NCBI RefSeq assembly: GCF_003014655.1
Contig: NZ_PYAT01000012.1
Span: 1-64,000, forward strand
DNA: 64,000 nt
Source of the DNA: Planomicrobium soli
GTDB lineage: Bacteria; Bacillota; Bacilli; Bacillales_A; Planococcaceae
Direction of reading: 5' to 3'
Shown: piece after piece, positions 52,830 through 62,731 of the stretch
Layout: each line of letters starts with the position of its first letter
Position numbering within the stretch: the first letter of the stretch is position 1
Made by a program: the position numbers and the translations under genes
The notes under the pieces: model-generated
Database searches by the model: none
What the model saw: only the letters and a program-made list of their open reading frames with translations
Told to the model about the DNA's origin: nothing

Positions 52830-54437
52830 CTAGAAACCGAATTTTCGAGTATATTTTGTCAAACGTTCACCGAGCAATTTTTGTGCTATGCCTGTTTTCA
52901 ATCCGATAAAGCCATATACAGCCCCGCCTATTGCTCCAACAAGCAAAATCCGGATGATTGAATGAAATTTGCTGTCCATCTGCAAATAGAGGTCAAGTAC
53001 CGAGATAGCTGCAAAAACAACAGCCGCCATAACAGCATTCATCAAAATGATTAAAACGATTCTTCTTAAGACTAAAGAAGAACGGTAATTTAACGTTTTC
53101 GCTATAACAGCCAAGTTCATGGCGATTGCCATAACATAACCGATGACCGTGGCAGCTATCGCCCCATCTGTTTCAAACATTTTGATCAGCGGAATATTCA
53201 AAGCAAGTTTTAACAGCAAACCGACTAATAAGTTTAAAATGATCCATTTCTGTTGGTTGATTCCTTGCAAAATGGAAGCCGTGACCGGGAATAACGCGAA
53301 GAGAATCGCCACCGGCAAGTAATGGGCAAGAATCTGGGAACCGCTTGCGCTTACTTCATAGAACACATGATACAGCTCGTCAGACAGCATCGTCATCCCG
53401 ACGACTGCCGGCAAGGTCATGAAGAGCAAAACTTGAAACGATTGATCCAACGTCCGGGTGACTTGATCGTGCTCATTTCTAGTAAAGTATCTTGTAATGA
53501 GCGGAATCAATGCCATGGAGAATCCAGTGGCAAGCATGACCGGAATCATTACTAATTTGTGGGCGGTAAAGTTTAAGATGCTCAAGTATTTGCTGGATTC
53601 TGCAGCATTCGCTGTCGTACTCATTGCATTGTTAAACGTTAACATGTCGACAAACTGGAATAATGGATTGGCAATGCCGAGGAATACGACCGGTACCGCA
53701 TAGATAGCAATTTCTTTATACATATCGCGTAACCGTACGTCGTATGACTCGACTGAATTCGCCCGTAGTTCGTTGTATTCCGGCTTTTTCTTTCTCCAGT
53801 AATAGAACAATACCATAACGCCGCCGAGCGCTCCAATTGCGGCAGAAAGCACTGCGACCTGCACAGCGGTTTTTGGTGTGCCGTCCAAGAAATTCAAGAC
53901 AATATAGGCACCTGCAAGCAAGAAAATAATTCGGACGATCTGTTCAATCAGCTGAGAAACCGCCGTAGGCATCATGAAATTGTACCCTTGGAAAAACCCG
54001 CGCCACAAGCTCATGAACGGCACGACAATCAAAGCAAAACTGACCCATTGAATCACTTCTTTAACATCCTGCACCGAGTGGAATTTATCTTTTTCATCGA
54101 TTGTCATATGAGCAAGCGGCTCTGCAAAGAAATACAGCAGCAAAAATGCGACAAATCCTGTAACCATCATTGTCAGCAATCCAGACTTCAAAAGCCGGCG
54201 CCCAGTTTCATAATCACCGAGTGAATTGTATTTTGCTACGAATTTGGAAAAAGCGATTGGGGCACCGGAAATCGCAAGCGACAGCATCAGGTTATACGGT
54301 ATGTATGCATATTGGTAGAGGCCGATGTTTTCTTCCCCGACCATATCATAAAACGGGATAACGTAAATAACGCCGAGAATTTTTGATAAGAATAAACCTA
54401 AGGTTAAAATGGCGGTTCCTTTGATGAGTGTAGACAT
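52830..54437 (-). CDS. murJ: MurJ-type lipid II flippase / polysaccharide transporter YtgP
   Basis: The 535-residue MOP-superfamily protein has about 14 membrane helices (MVF/oligosaccharidyl-lipid branch). It opens with LIKGTAILTLGLFLSKILGV and contains FSKFVAKYNSLGD. B. subtilis YtgP (544) complements MurJ and flips lipid II across the membrane; Amj is its alternative there. AGGAAG lies 7 bases before ATG. It is divergent from ytfP and cotranscribed with ytzG downstream, as in B. subtilis. Confidence 0.9.
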   Translation of the reverse strand: MSTLIKGTAILTLGLFLSKILGVIYVIPFYDMVGEENIGLYQYAYIPYNLMLSLAISGAPIAFSKFVAKYNSLGDYETGRRLLKSGLLTMMVTGFVAFLLLYFFAEPLAHMTIDEKDKFHSVQDVKEVIQWVSFALIVVPFMSLWRGFFQGYNFMMPTAVSQLIEQIVRIIFLLAGAYIVLNFLDGTPKTAVQVAVLSAAIGALGGVMVLFYYWRKKKPEYNELRANSVESYDVRLRDMYKEIAIYAVPVVFLGIANPLFQFVDMLTFNNAMSTTANAAESSKYLSILNFTAHKLVMIPVMLATGFSMALIPLITRYFTRNEHDQVTRTLDQSFQVLLFMTLPAVVGMTMLSDELYHVFYEVSASGSQILAHYLPVAILFALFPVTASILQGINQQKWIILNLLVGLLLKLALNIPLIKMFETDGAIAATVIGYVMAIAMNLAVIAKTLNYRSSLVLRRIVLIILMNAVMAAVVFAAISVLDLYLQMDSKFHSIIRILLVGAIGGAVYGFIGLKTGIAQKLLGERLTKYTRKFGF

Positions 54438-54600
54438 TTTGCACTTCCTGACTTGTATGTAATAATCTAAGTTTTGATTACGCTTTTATTCTTGTAAAAA
54501 AACAATCTACACGATAGTGTACACCCATAGAAGAAATTACTCAACGTGTTTTGACGTATCGTGTATACTGAAAAGAAAAACGAAAGCGAGTTCTTATTTT

Positions 54601-55878
54601 ATGTATGACGTAATTATCATTGGCGGGGGTCCCTCGGGGCTTATGGCCTCAATTGCCGCCGCCTCTAGAAACCAAAAGGTTTTATTGGTTGAAAAAGGAA
54701 AAAAACTTGGAAAAAAACTGATTATTTCTGGTGGAGGACGCTGCAACGTTACCAATCGTCTGCCTCTTGACGAAATTGTGAAAAATATTCCAGGGAACGG
54801 CCGTTTTTTGCACAGTCCGTTTTCTGTGTTCAGTAACGAAGATATTATTGCATTTTTTGAAGGCCTTGGTGTCGCGTTGAAAGAAGAAGACCACGGCCGC
54901 ATGTTCCCGGTATCCGATCGTGCGCAAGATGTGGCTGACGCCATGTTCCGTGAAATGGACCGGCTGAATGTGACTGTTCTGCTCGAATCGCCTGTAAAAA
55001 AATTGCTGATGACTGACGATCGTGTGACAGGTATCCGCCTGCACTCGGGAGAAGAATATACTGCAAAAGCAGTGGTCGTCGCAGTCGGCGGAAAAGCGGT
55101 ACCGCAAACCGGTTCTACCGGCGACGGCTATCCATGGGCGGAAAAAGCCGGCCATCTAGTGACCGACTTGTATCCGACAGAAGTACCGCTCCTGTCAAAA
55201 GAACCGTTTATCGTCAACCGCGAACTGCAAGGATTGGCATTGCGCGACGCAGCTGTTTCGGTACTGAATAAAAAAGGCAAGGCGATCATCACCCACCAAA
55301 TGGACATGCTGTTCACCCATTTTGGTTTGAGCGGTCCAGCGGTATTGCGCTGCAGCCAGTTTGTCGTAAAAGAATTAAAGAAAAACGGCGGTGCCCCTGT
55401 CGAAATCCGTATCAACTCCCTGCCGGATGAAAACGCCGAATCGGCATTCCAGCTGCTGCACAAAATGATGAAGGATGATCCAAAAAAAGCAGTGAAAAAT
55501 GTATGGAAAGGAATTGGCCAGGAACGTTGGATGCTTTTCCTCTTTGAACGTGCAGGCATTGATCCGCAAGCAATCGGCGCTGAACTTGCCAGCGACAAAG
55601 TCCGTGCGCTTGCCGCTCAACTGACCTCATTTTCCATGTTCGTCACCGGTACGCAGCCGATTGAAAAAGCGTTTGTTACTGGCGGCGGGGTTTCCATCAA
55701 GGAAATCGAACCGAAAACAATGGCCTCCAAAAAGAAAGCCGGCCTCTACTTCTGCGGTGAAATTTTGGACATACATGGCTATACCGGCGGCTACAATATC
55801 ACATCTGCGCTCGTGACCGGCAATGTTGCCGGCCAAAGTGCTGCCCGCTTTGCGCAAGAATTTGCCGCAAACGCATAG
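54601..55878 (+). CDS. ytfP: HI0933-family FAD flavoprotein YtfP
   Basis: The 425-residue flavoprotein has the N-terminal dinucleotide motif [18 protein letters not shown] and the HI0933 family signature [17 protein letters not shown] second glycine motif [17 protein letters not shown] and the C-terminal [15 protein letters not shown] complete the FAD site. Family members include BaiN-type reductases; the substrate here is unknown. ATG 54601 follows a weak GAAAGCGAG; the frame to 54517 is rejected because it precedes a likely promoter near 54564-54569 (TATACT). It ends at a long-stem terminator. Confidence 0.88.
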   Translation: MYDVIIIGGGPSGLMASIAAASRNQKVLLVEKGKKLGKKLIISGGGRCNVTNRLPLDEIVKNIPGNGRFLHSPFSVFSNEDIIAFFEGLGVALKEEDHGRMFPVSDRAQDVADAMFREMDRLNVTVLLESPVKKLLMTDDRVTGIRLHSGEEYTAKAVVVAVGGKAVPQTGSTGDGYPWAEKAGHLVTDLYPTEVPLLSKEPFIVNRELQGLALRDAAVSVLNKKGKAIITHQMDMLFTHFGLSGPAVLRCSQFVVKELKKNGGAPVEIRINSLPDENAESAFQLLHKMMKDDPKKAVKNVWKGIGQERWMLFLFERAGIDPQAIGAELASDKVRALAAQLTSFSMFVTGTQPIEKAFVTGGGVSIKEIEPKTMASKKKAGLYFCGEILDIHGYTGGYNITSALVTGNVAGQSAARFAQEFAANA

Positions 55879-55886
55879 TTTTATAG

Positions 55887-55928
55887 AAATAAAGCCATTC
55901 GCACCTAATGCGAATGGCTTTATTTTTT
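55887..55928 (+). terminator. Terminator of ytfP
   Basis: AAATAAAGCCATTCGCA pairs with TGCGAATGGCTTTATTT around CCTAA, then TTT. Confidence 0.9.
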
Positions 55929-55937
55929 GAGTTATTT

Positions 55938-56035
55938 ACGGTTCTCAGGACTTTTACGCATGCTCAGAAACTCATATGCACGCTTAGAAAAAAATTCGCA
56001 CGCTCACCGAAAAATATGCACGTTCGCTAACATTC
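55938..56035. repeat. Tandem array of 20-bp degenerate repeats
   Basis: Four units begin at 55956, 55976, 55996 and 56016 with exact 20-base spacing: ACGCATGCTCAG, ATGCACGCTTAG, TCGCACGCTCAC, ATGCACGTTCGC, each followed by an A-rich half. A fifth 18-base copy starts at 55938 (ACGGTTCTCAGGAC). Consensus is about AYGCACGCTYAGAAAAAAAT. The array fills the gap between the ytfP and leuS terminators and encodes no protein. Confidence 0.75.
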
Positions 56036-56041
56036 GACTAC

Positions 56042-56087
56042 AAAAAACCTGTCCGGCAGTTTAAAGCTGCCGGACAGGTTTTTTTAT
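56042..56087 (-). terminator. Terminator of leuS
   Basis: CCTGTCCGGCAG-TTTAAAG-CTGCCGGACAGG with A/T runs on both sides; immediately after the leuS stop on the minus strand. Confidence 0.92.
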
Positions 56088-58499
56088 TTATGCTACTACA
56101 ATATTGATCAATTTCCCTGGAATTGCAATGACTTTGCGAATTTCTTTGCCGTCAGCCGCTTTTTGTACATGCTCGTCGGCAAGCGCTGCCGCTTCAAGCT
56201 CTTCTTTCGTGCTGGCTTTTGCGACAACCAGTTTCGTTCTCACTTTGCCATTCACTTGGACAACGATTTCCACTTCATCTGAAACCAATTTCGACTCGTC
56301 AAATGCCGGCCATGCTTCGTAAGAGACTGTGCCGCTATGGCCCAACTTCTCCCAAAGCTCTTCGGCCACATGCGGCGCGATTGGAGACAATAATTTTACA
56401 AAGCCTTCAACATATTCTTTCGGAATAGCATCAGCTTTATAGCCTTCGTTGATAAAGACCATCATTTGTGAAATGGCAGTGTTGAAACGAAGTCCTTCAA
56501 AGTCTTCCGTTACTTTTTTAACTGTCTGGTGGTAGACTTTTTCAAGTTTGCCATCGTTTGCCTCTACCACTTTTCCGCTCAATCCGTCTTCTTCCACCAG
56601 CAATCGCCAAACCCGGTCAAGGAAACGGCGTGAACCATCAAGCCCATTTGTCGACCAAGCAATCGATGCTTCAAGCGGCCCCATGAACATTTCGTACATG
56701 CGAAGCGTATCTGCTCCGTGGCTTTCGATGATTTGGTCCGGGTTAACCACATTGCCTTTGGATTTCGACATTTTTTCATTGCCTTCACCCAAAATCATTC
56801 CTTGGTTGAACAATTTTTGGAACGGCTCTTTTGTGGAAACCACTCCCACATCGTAAAGCACTTTGTGCCAGAAACGTGCATACAACAAATGAAGCACTGC
56901 ATGCTCGGCTCCACCGATGTAAACATCAACCGGAAGCCAGCGTTTCAACAATTCCGGATCTGCGATCATTTCGTCGTTTGTCGGATCGATAAAACGCAAG
57001 TAATACCAGCAGCTGCCTGCCCATTGCGGCATTGTGTTCGTTTCGCGGCGGCCTTTCAAACCAGTCTCCGGATGAACAACGTTAACCCATTCTTCAATGT
57101 TTGCAAGCGGCGATTCCCCTGTACCGCTCGGCTTAATATCAGTTGTCACCGGAAGCATCAACGGCAAGTCTTTTTCATCAACCGGTGTCATTGTGCCATC
57201 TTCCCAGTGGATGATCGGAATTGGTTCGCCCCAGTAGCGCTGGCGGCTGAATAGCCAGTCGCGCAGACGGTAAGTGATTTTCTTCTCGCCGACTCCGTGT
57301 TCTTCCAGCCACTGGATCGCCTTGGCAATCGCGTCTTTTTTGTTTAAGCCGTTCAAGAATTCAGAGTTGATCAGTTCCCCGTCTCCTGCATAAGCTTCTT
57401 TATCGATAACGCCGCCGGATACCACTTCAACGATCGGCAAATCGAATTGCTTCGCAAATTCATAGTCCCGCTCATCATGCGCCGGAACTGCCATGATCGC
57501 ACCAGTTCCATAAGTGGCCAATACGTAATCCGCAATCCATATCGGCATTTTTTCGCCGCTCACCGGGTTGATGGCATAGGCTCCAGTAAATACGCCGGAC
57601 TTGCCTTTAGCCAAATCAGTACGCTCCAAATCGCTTTTCGTTTTTACTTCGTCAATATAAGCTTCAACGGCCGCTTTTTGATCTTCTGTTGTAATGGCTG
57701 CCACCAATTTATGTTCCGGCGCCAATACAGCATAAGTAGCGCCGAAAATCGTATCCGGGCGTGTCGTGAATGCGCGGAATGAATGGCCATTGCCATCCAC
57801 TTTGAATTTCAGCTCCGCTCCTTCGGATTTCCCGATCCAGTTGCGCTGCATGTCTTTCAAACTTTCCGGCCAGTCAAGTTCATCCAAATCTTCAAGCAAG
57901 CGGTCTGCATATTCTGTTATGCGCAATACCCACTGGCGCATCGGACGGCGTTCAACCGGATGCCCGCCCCGCTCTGACAATCCGTCGACCACTTCTTCGT
58001 TGGCAAGTACTGTTCCTAGTGCAGGACACCAATTCACAGCCACTTCGTCAACATATGCCAACCCTTTATTGTACAATTGAATGAAAATCCACTGCGTCCA
58101 TTTATAGTAAGCAGGATCTGTCGTATTGATTTCACGGTCCCAATCATATGAGAACCCAAGTTCCTGGATTTGGCGCTTGAACGTTGCGATGTTTTTCGCA
58201 GTGAACTCAGCTGGGTCGTTTCCTGTATCCAAAGCATATTGCTCTGCTGGAAGGCCGAATGCATCCCATCCCATCGGGTGAAGAACGTTATAGCCTTGCA
58301 TGCGTTTCATGCGGCTTAAAATATCCGTCGCTGTGTATCCTTCCGGATGCCCGACGTGAAGGCCTGCACCTGATGGATAAGGAAACATATCAAGTGCATA
58401 AAATTTCTCCTTGGACTCATCATTGTCCATTTTGAAAGTTTTATTTTCGGCCCAGTATTTCTGCCATTTCTTTTCAACTTCTTTGTGCTTGAATGTCAT
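56088..58499 (-). CDS. leuS: Leucyl-tRNA synthetase
   Basis: The 803-residue class I synthetase charges tRNA-Leu. HIGH equivalent HVGH is at residues 48-51 ([15 protein letters not shown]), the KMSKS loop is [10 protein letters not shown], and the CP1 editing domain carries [12 protein letters not shown] and [15 protein letters not shown]. Length equals B. subtilis LeuS (804). GAGGAGG lies about 9 bases before ATG 58499; the extension to 58553 is rejected. The upstream T-box with a CUC specifier gives control by uncharged tRNA-Leu. Confidence 0.97.
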   Translation of the reverse strand: MTFKHKEVEKKWQKYWAENKTFKMDNDESKEKFYALDMFPYPSGAGLHVGHPEGYTATDILSRMKRMQGYNVLHPMGWDAFGLPAEQYALDTGNDPAEFTAKNIATFKRQIQELGFSYDWDREINTTDPAYYKWTQWIFIQLYNKGLAYVDEVAVNWCPALGTVLANEEVVDGLSERGGHPVERRPMRQWVLRITEYADRLLEDLDELDWPESLKDMQRNWIGKSEGAELKFKVDGNGHSFRAFTTRPDTIFGATYAVLAPEHKLVAAITTEDQKAAVEAYIDEVKTKSDLERTDLAKGKSGVFTGAYAINPVSGEKMPIWIADYVLATYGTGAIMAVPAHDERDYEFAKQFDLPIVEVVSGGVIDKEAYAGDGELINSEFLNGLNKKDAIAKAIQWLEEHGVGEKKITYRLRDWLFSRQRYWGEPIPIIHWEDGTMTPVDEKDLPLMLPVTTDIKPSGTGESPLANIEEWVNVVHPETGLKGRRETNTMPQWAGSCWYYLRFIDPTNDEMIADPELLKRWLPVDVYIGGAEHAVLHLLYARFWHKVLYDVGVVSTKEPFQKLFNQGMILGEGNEKMSKSKGNVVNPDQIIESHGADTLRMYEMFMGPLEASIAWSTNGLDGSRRFLDRVWRLLVEEDGLSGKVVEANDGKLEKVYHQTVKKVTEDFEGLRFNTAISQMMVFINEGYKADAIPKEYVEGFVKLLSPIAPHVAEELWEKLGHSGTVSYEAWPAFDESKLVSDEVEIVVQVNGKVRTKLVVAKASTKEELEAAALADEHVQKAADGKEIRKVIAIPGKLINIVVA

Positions 58500-58604
58500 A
58501 TCCAGTTCCTCCTCATTAGAAAAGCGGAAACGGCAAAATGCCGGTGCTGCCAAACTGAACCCTCCCGCTTATGAAAGTCCAGCCAGTGATAGCATGAAAA
58601 ATAA

Positions 58605-58830
58605 AAAACTCCCGTCCCTTAAAAAATAAGGGACGGGAGTTTTCCCGCGGTACCACCCAAATTAGCGATCTCTCGCTCAACTTGACTCCTTAACGCGGAA
58701 AACGGTGTATCTTACTCTAGTTCACATACACTGACTCCAAGGCGAGTTCGATTGCGCTTTTCACCGGCTTGCACCACCCGCCGGCTCTCTTAGGAAAAAA
58801 AGCAATCTACTGTTCCTCTTCGCTGTCATT
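58605..58830 (-). promoter_or_regulatory. T-box riboswitch, leucine (CUC specifier)
   Basis: On the minus strand: stem I with AGAGAGCCGGCGGGTGG and GCAAGCCGG, specifier in CGAACTCGCC (CUC, 58744-58746, Leu), and the T-box TGGTACCGCG (58647-58656). A terminator stem CTCCCGTCCCTTA / TAAGGGACGGGAG with a T-run (58605-58644) follows. It controls leuS. Confidence 0.95.
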
Positions 58831-58844
58831 TGCTATTAATATTT

Positions 58845-58873
58845 ATTTTAGACGAAGCACCCTTTTTTGGCAA
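58845..58873 (-). promoter_or_regulatory. Sigma-A promoter of leuS
   Basis: On the minus strand TTGCCA, 17 bases, then TAAAAT, just ahead of the T-box. The -35 starts only 4 bases after the scoB stop. Confidence 0.7.
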
Positions 58874-58877
58874 TAGT

Positions 58878-59534
58878 TTAGGACACTTTGACGTTTTCCG
58901 TGTTTAAAGGCGCATCTGTCGAATCGATAATGTCCTGTACACTATAGCCGTCAAATACTTCTGTCAGCACCAAGCCGTTTTCCGTCACTTCAATTACTGC
59001 CCGCTCTGTAATAATTTTATTTACTACACTTTTGCCTGTCAGCGGCAAGTCGCACTGCTTTTTGATTTTGGCTGAACCGTCTTTGGACACATGGTCCATG
59101 ATGACAATGACTTTTTTAGCGCCGTGCACCAAATCCATCGCTCCGCCCATGCCTTTTATCATTTTCCCCGGAATCATCCAGTTTGCCAGATCGCCATTTT
59201 CCGCCACTTCCATGCCGCCTAGAATCGCTACATCAATATGGCCTCCACGGATCATCGCAAACGATTCGGCACTTGTGAAGAACGCAGAACCGGGAATCGT
59301 TGAGACAGTTTCTTTCCCGGCATTGATCAAATCCGGGTCCACTTCGTCTTTGGTCGGATATGGCCCAATTCCAAGCAAGCCATTTTCAGATTGCAGAACC
59401 ACACTTTTGTTATCGGAAATAAAATTGGCAACAAGCGTCGGCATGCCAATTCCCAAGTTGACGTAATCGCCGTCTTTGATTTCTTTTTCAGCCCGCCTTG
59501 CTATGCGTTCTCTTACTAATTGTTTCTCATCCAC
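58878..59534 (-). CDS. scoB: 3-oxoacid CoA-transferase subunit B
   Basis: The 218-residue beta subunit carries the catalytic glutamate in QSENGLLG, plus [12 protein letters not shown] and [12 protein letters not shown]. With ScoA it moves CoA between succinyl-CoA (or acetyl-CoA) and 3-oxoacids such as acetoacetate. The likely start is GTG 59534, with GGTGGGG 6 bases ahead; GTG 59546 touches the purine run. It lies 18 bases after scoA. No terminator follows before the leuS promoter, so transcripts probably run into the leuS T-box. Confidence 0.92.
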   Translation of the reverse strand: MDEKQLVRERIARRAEKEIKDGDYVNLGIGMPTLVANFISDNKSVVLQSENGLLGIGPYPTKDEVDPDLINAGKETVSTIPGSAFFTSAESFAMIRGGHIDVAILGGMEVAENGDLANWMIPGKMIKGMGGAMDLVHGAKKVIVIMDHVSKDGSAKIKKQCDLPLTGKSVVNKIITERAVIEVTENGLVLTEVFDGYSVQDIIDSTDAPLNTENVKVS

Positions 59535-59552
59535 GAGATTCCCCACCCTTTC

Positions 59553-60245
59553 TTAAACAGTTCGAGTTGTTAAACGTTCAATGCGTTTTTCCTGTTTCGC
59601 TTGTAGAAGCCCTTGTACATAAATGCTCGGAGTTTGCACTTGGTTCGGATCGATATCACCAGTCTCCACAATTTCTTCTACTTCAGCAATTGTTACCTTG
59701 CCTGCAGCAGCGGCAAGCGGATTAAAGTTTTGTGCCGTTTTGTTATAGACCAAGTTGCCCATTTTGTCTGCTTTGGCAGCGCGCACTAAGGCAAAATCAG
59801 CTCTTAAAGCGTGTTCCAGGACATATTCTTTGCCATCGAATTCACGTATCTCCTTGCCTTCTGCAACGAGAGTTCCAACTCCCGCCGGTGTAAAGAATGC
59901 AGGGATGCCGGCTCCTCCAGCGCGCATCTTCTCGGCCAAAGTTCCTTGCGGCGTCAATTCAACTTCAATTTCGCCGGATAGAACTTGGCGTTCAAACTCC
60001 TTGTTTTCGCCAACATACGAACCGATCATTTTTTTGATTTGTTTATTTTTCAATAACAACCCGAGCCCCCAATCATCAACTCCGCAATTGTTTGAAATGA
60101 CTGTCAGATCGGTTACCCCTTTGTCAACCAGCGCCAAGATCAATTGTTCCGGAATTCCAACCAAACCGAACCCGCCAACCATGATCGTCGCACCGTCCTG
60201 TATTTGCTCAACTGCTTCTCGAGCAGATCCATAAATCGGCTTCAC
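59553..60245 (-). CDS. scoA: 3-oxoacid CoA-transferase subunit A
   Basis: The 230-residue alpha subunit of the family I CoA-transferase has the glycine-rich signature [19 protein letters not shown] (residues 18-36), [14 protein letters not shown] and [16 protein letters not shown]. Start is GTG 60245 with GGGGGAG 6 bases ahead. It is first of scoA-scoB. A half-perfect cre-like site at 60287-60300 suggests repression by CcpA, in keeping with ketone-body or branched-acid use. Not at this place in B. subtilis. Confidence 0.92.
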   Translation of the reverse strand: MKPIYGSAREAVEQIQDGATIMVGGFGLVGIPEQLILALVDKGVTDLTVISNNCGVDDWGLGLLLKNKQIKKMIGSYVGENKEFERQVLSGEIEVELTPQGTLAEKMRAGGAGIPAFFTPAGVGTLVAEGKEIREFDGKEYVLEHALRADFALVRAAKADKMGNLVYNKTAQNFNPLAAAAGKVTIAEVEEIVETGDIDPNQVQTPSIYVQGLLQAKQEKRIERLTTRTV

Positions 60246-60286
60246 ACCAAGCTCCCCCTTTAAAAACTATTGTCTGAATTATTTTA

Positions 60287-60300
60287 ATAAAACGCTTTCA
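60287..60300 (-). promoter_or_regulatory. Candidate cre site of scoAB
   Basis: On the minus strand TGAAAGCGTTTTAT fits TGNAANCGNWWNCA except for the last two bases. It is 42 bases ahead of the start codon, near AT-rich -10-like sequence. Confidence 0.4.
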
Positions 60301-60379
60301 TCTTTAATTTAATCAAACTATCCAGTAAAAGACAACCAAGAAAAGATCAAGAGCTTGCTCTAGTTCCGCTCTGCTTCTC

Positions 60380-60421
60380 AATATCAAATAAAACCGGCAA
60401 CCCTTTTGAGGATGCCGGCCT
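60380..60421 (-). terminator. Terminator of MFS gene
   Basis: CCGGCA.CC / GG.TGCCGG with paired A-A mismatch and CTTTTGA-type loop; on the minus strand followed by TTTTATTT. Confidence 0.75.
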
Positions 60422-60424
60422 TTT

Positions 60425-61621
60425 TCACTGGGTAAAATTTTCTTCCAGCTGTCTTTGTTTCTCTTTTTTTAATGGATAGTCGTAAAGCAGCGAAGTGGCG
60501 ATGGATACGCTAACCAGTAAAGTGATTGCTAAAAACAGCGCGGACATACCATAAAGATCCACCATCAACCCGCCAAATAGCGGACCGATCATCCGTCCGC
60601 TTGTCGCCACGCTGTTAACGATGCCTTGGTAGAACCCTTCACGCCCCTTTGGCGCTAAGTGGTTGGCAAGTGCCGGCACAGCTGGCCAGACAAACATTTC
60701 ACCGATGGTCAAAATGACCATTGCGGCAATAAACATGCTGAATTCTTCCGCAAACGCGACCACTATGTACGATATCATCATAATCACGATGCCAATGACC
60801 AATTGGCGCTTGATATTGTCTTCAATGCGTTTGATGACAGGTTGGATAAACGGTTGGCCCACAACAATCAACAAACCATTAATTGTCCATAGAAGACTAT
60901 ATTGCGGAAGTGTTATACCGATTTGCTGCGTATAGGCTGAAATCGTGGACTGCCACTGGACATAGCCGATCCAGCAAAGCAAGTAGCCCGCCGAGACAAT
61001 CATCAGCGCATAAAAAGGTGCCGGTTTTCGGATTTTCTTTTTTTCATTAAACACCGAAGTATGGCTTACTGGTGAGATCGACATCGATTTGAATCCGAAC
61101 AATGCGATGAAAAAGAACACAATGTACATTCCTAGATTAGCTGCGAAAATATAATCGAAACTGTAAGCAGCTAAAAATCCCGCCATTGCTGGTCCGATGG
61201 CAACGCCGACATTCTGCGCCAGGTAAATAGCATTGAATGCTTTTCTGCCGCCTTCAGGCCATACGGTCCCTACCATCGCGTACATGCTTGGGAACACAAT
61301 ACCGCCGCTAAAACCGATGATTGTGTAAAGAACGGCAAATTGCATGAAGTCATGCCATATGGTCAAACCGGCTAATGCAACTGTAGTCAAGACAATGCCG
61401 CTCATGACTGAACGATAGCCACCGATTCTGTCAAACATCACCCCGCCAAGCAAATTTCCGATTATAGCCGCAGCAGCGTTCACCATCAGGATCAGCCCGG
61501 CAACTGATAAGGATTTATCTAAATAATCGTGCATATATATAGTAGTTAACGGCCATAAAAACGAATTCCCCGTAACATTTACGAGCATTCCGATAATTAG
61601 CAGCCAGACACGTTTTGGCAT
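60425..61621 (-). CDS. Major facilitator superfamily transporter
   Basis: The 398-residue protein has twelve predicted membrane helices. The loop 2-3 signature GGVMFDRIGGYRSVMSG is the classic MFS motif A form, and QNVGVAIGPAMAGFLA resembles the drug-efflux motif C. It is probably a proton-coupled exporter, substrate unknown; B. subtilis YttB is comparable in length and neighbourhood. Start 61621 has AAAGGAAG 6 bases ahead; codons up to 61684 are unsupported. It is divergent from ytqA and ends with its own terminator. Confidence 0.85.
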   Translation of the reverse strand: MPKRVWLLIIGMLVNVTGNSFLWPLTTIYMHDYLDKSLSVAGLILMVNAAAAIIGNLLGGVMFDRIGGYRSVMSGIVLTTVALAGLTIWHDFMQFAVLYTIIGFSGGIVFPSMYAMVGTVWPEGGRKAFNAIYLAQNVGVAIGPAMAGFLAAYSFDYIFAANLGMYIVFFFIALFGFKSMSISPVSHTSVFNEKKKIRKPAPFYALMIVSAGYLLCWIGYVQWQSTISAYTQQIGITLPQYSLLWTINGLLIVVGQPFIQPVIKRIEDNIKRQLVIGIVIMMISYIVVAFAEEFSMFIAAMVILTIGEMFVWPAVPALANHLAPKGREGFYQGIVNSVATSGRMIGPLFGGLMVDLYGMSALFLAITLLVSVSIATSLLYDYPLKKEKQRQLEENFTQ

Positions 61622-61725
61622 TCCAGTCTTCCTTTCATTCTTAATTCCAAAAGCCATTGTATGCTTTTTGAAAGATCTCCACAAGAGAAATATTTCGAGA
61701 CCCGTAAAAACAGATTTTTCTGCCG

Positions 61726-61755
61726 TTGAAGCGAATTTTTAGTGCATGCTACAAT
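61726..61755 (+). promoter_or_regulatory. Promoter of ytqAB
   Basis: TTGAAG, 18 bases, then TACAAT preceded by TG-C (extended -10). The start codon follows after 22 bases. Confidence 0.6.
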
Positions 61756-61777
61756 AAAGATAAGAGGAGTTGTTTTT

Positions 61778-62731
61778 ATGGAAAACCGACTGCCCTTTCC
61801 TTCAGACGGAAAGCGCTATTACACATGGAATCGCCATTTGCGCGACCATTTTGGCTTTAAAGTAATGAAAATTGCTTTGGATGCCGGGTTTGATTGCCCG
61901 AACCGTGACGGCACTGTTGCACACGGCGGCTGTACATTTTGCAGCGTTGCCGGATCAGGTGATTTCGCGGGAGACCGGATTGATTCAATTCCCATCCAAT
62001 TTGAAAAAATAAAATCAAAGATGCACCAGAAATGGAAAGATGGCAAGTATATGGCTTACTTCCAGGCCTATACGAATACGCACGCCCCGCTCGCGGTCAT
62101 TAAAGAAAAGTTTGAAGCAGCACTGGAACAGGAAAATGTCGTCGGCTTGAGCATTGCTACGCGCCCTGACTGTTTGCCGGATGATGTTGTCGATTATTTG
62201 GCGGAACTTAATGAACGGACGTATCTTTGGGTGGAGCTCGGCTTGCAGACCGTCCACGAACGGACTGCATTGCTCGTCAACCGCGCCCATGATTTCCCTG
62301 CATATGTCGAAGGGGTTGCGAAGCTCCGCGAACGTGGCATCCGGGTTTGTACCCATATCATCAATGGCTTGCCGCTCGAGGATCGCGCTATGATGATGGA
62401 AACCGCCCGCGAAGTGGCCAAACTTGATGTCCAAGGCATCAAAATTCATTTGCTGCATTTATTAAAAGGAACACCAATGGTCAAGCAATATGAAAAAGGC
62501 ATGGTCGAATTTTTGGAGAAGCAGGAATACATCAAACTCGTCGCAGATCAATTGGAAGTGCTGCCGCCCGACATGGTCGTCCAGCGAATTACAGGTGATG
62601 GGCCGATTGATTTGATGATTGGACCGATGTGGAGCGTTAACAAATGGGACGTCTTGAACGGCATCGACGCAGAACTTTTGCGCCGGCAAAGCTGGCAAGG
62701 GAAGCATTTTGCGAGGAGTGTGAAAGCATGA
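61778..62731 (+). CDS. ytqA: Radical SAM protein YtqA (tRNA wobble-uridine modification, MnmL)
   Basis: The 317-residue YhcC/YtqA-type radical SAM protein has the atypical cluster spacing Cys40-x11-Cys52-x2-Cys55 (FDCPNRDG, HGGCTFCS) of this family. From literature as I recall it, B. subtilis YtqA converts cmnm5s2U to nm5s2U in tRNA and was renamed MnmL; this should be checked. Its stop overlaps the YtqB start as ATGA, the methyltransferase that would finish mnm5s2U, which fits well. GAGGAG lies 8 bases before ATG 61778. Confidence 0.88.
   Translation: MENRLPFPSDGKRYYTWNRHLRDHFGFKVMKIALDAGFDCPNRDGTVAHGGCTFCSVAGSGDFAGDRIDSIPIQFEKIKSKMHQKWKDGKYMAYFQAYTNTHAPLAVIKEKFEAALEQENVVGLSIATRPDCLPDDVVDYLAELNERTYLWVELGLQTVHERTALLVNRAHDFPAYVEGVAKLRERGIRVCTHIINGLPLEDRAMMMETAREVAKLDVQGIKIHLLHLLKGTPMVKQYEKGMVEFLEKQEYIKLVADQLEVLPPDMVVQRITGDGPIDLMIGPMWSVNKWDVLNGIDAELLRRQSWQGKHFARSVKA

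Noticed and set aside
60346-60382. Resemblance of TAGTTCCGCTCTGCTTCTC to the 20-bp repeat units
   Set aside because: Only one partial match and no periodicity, so chance is likely.
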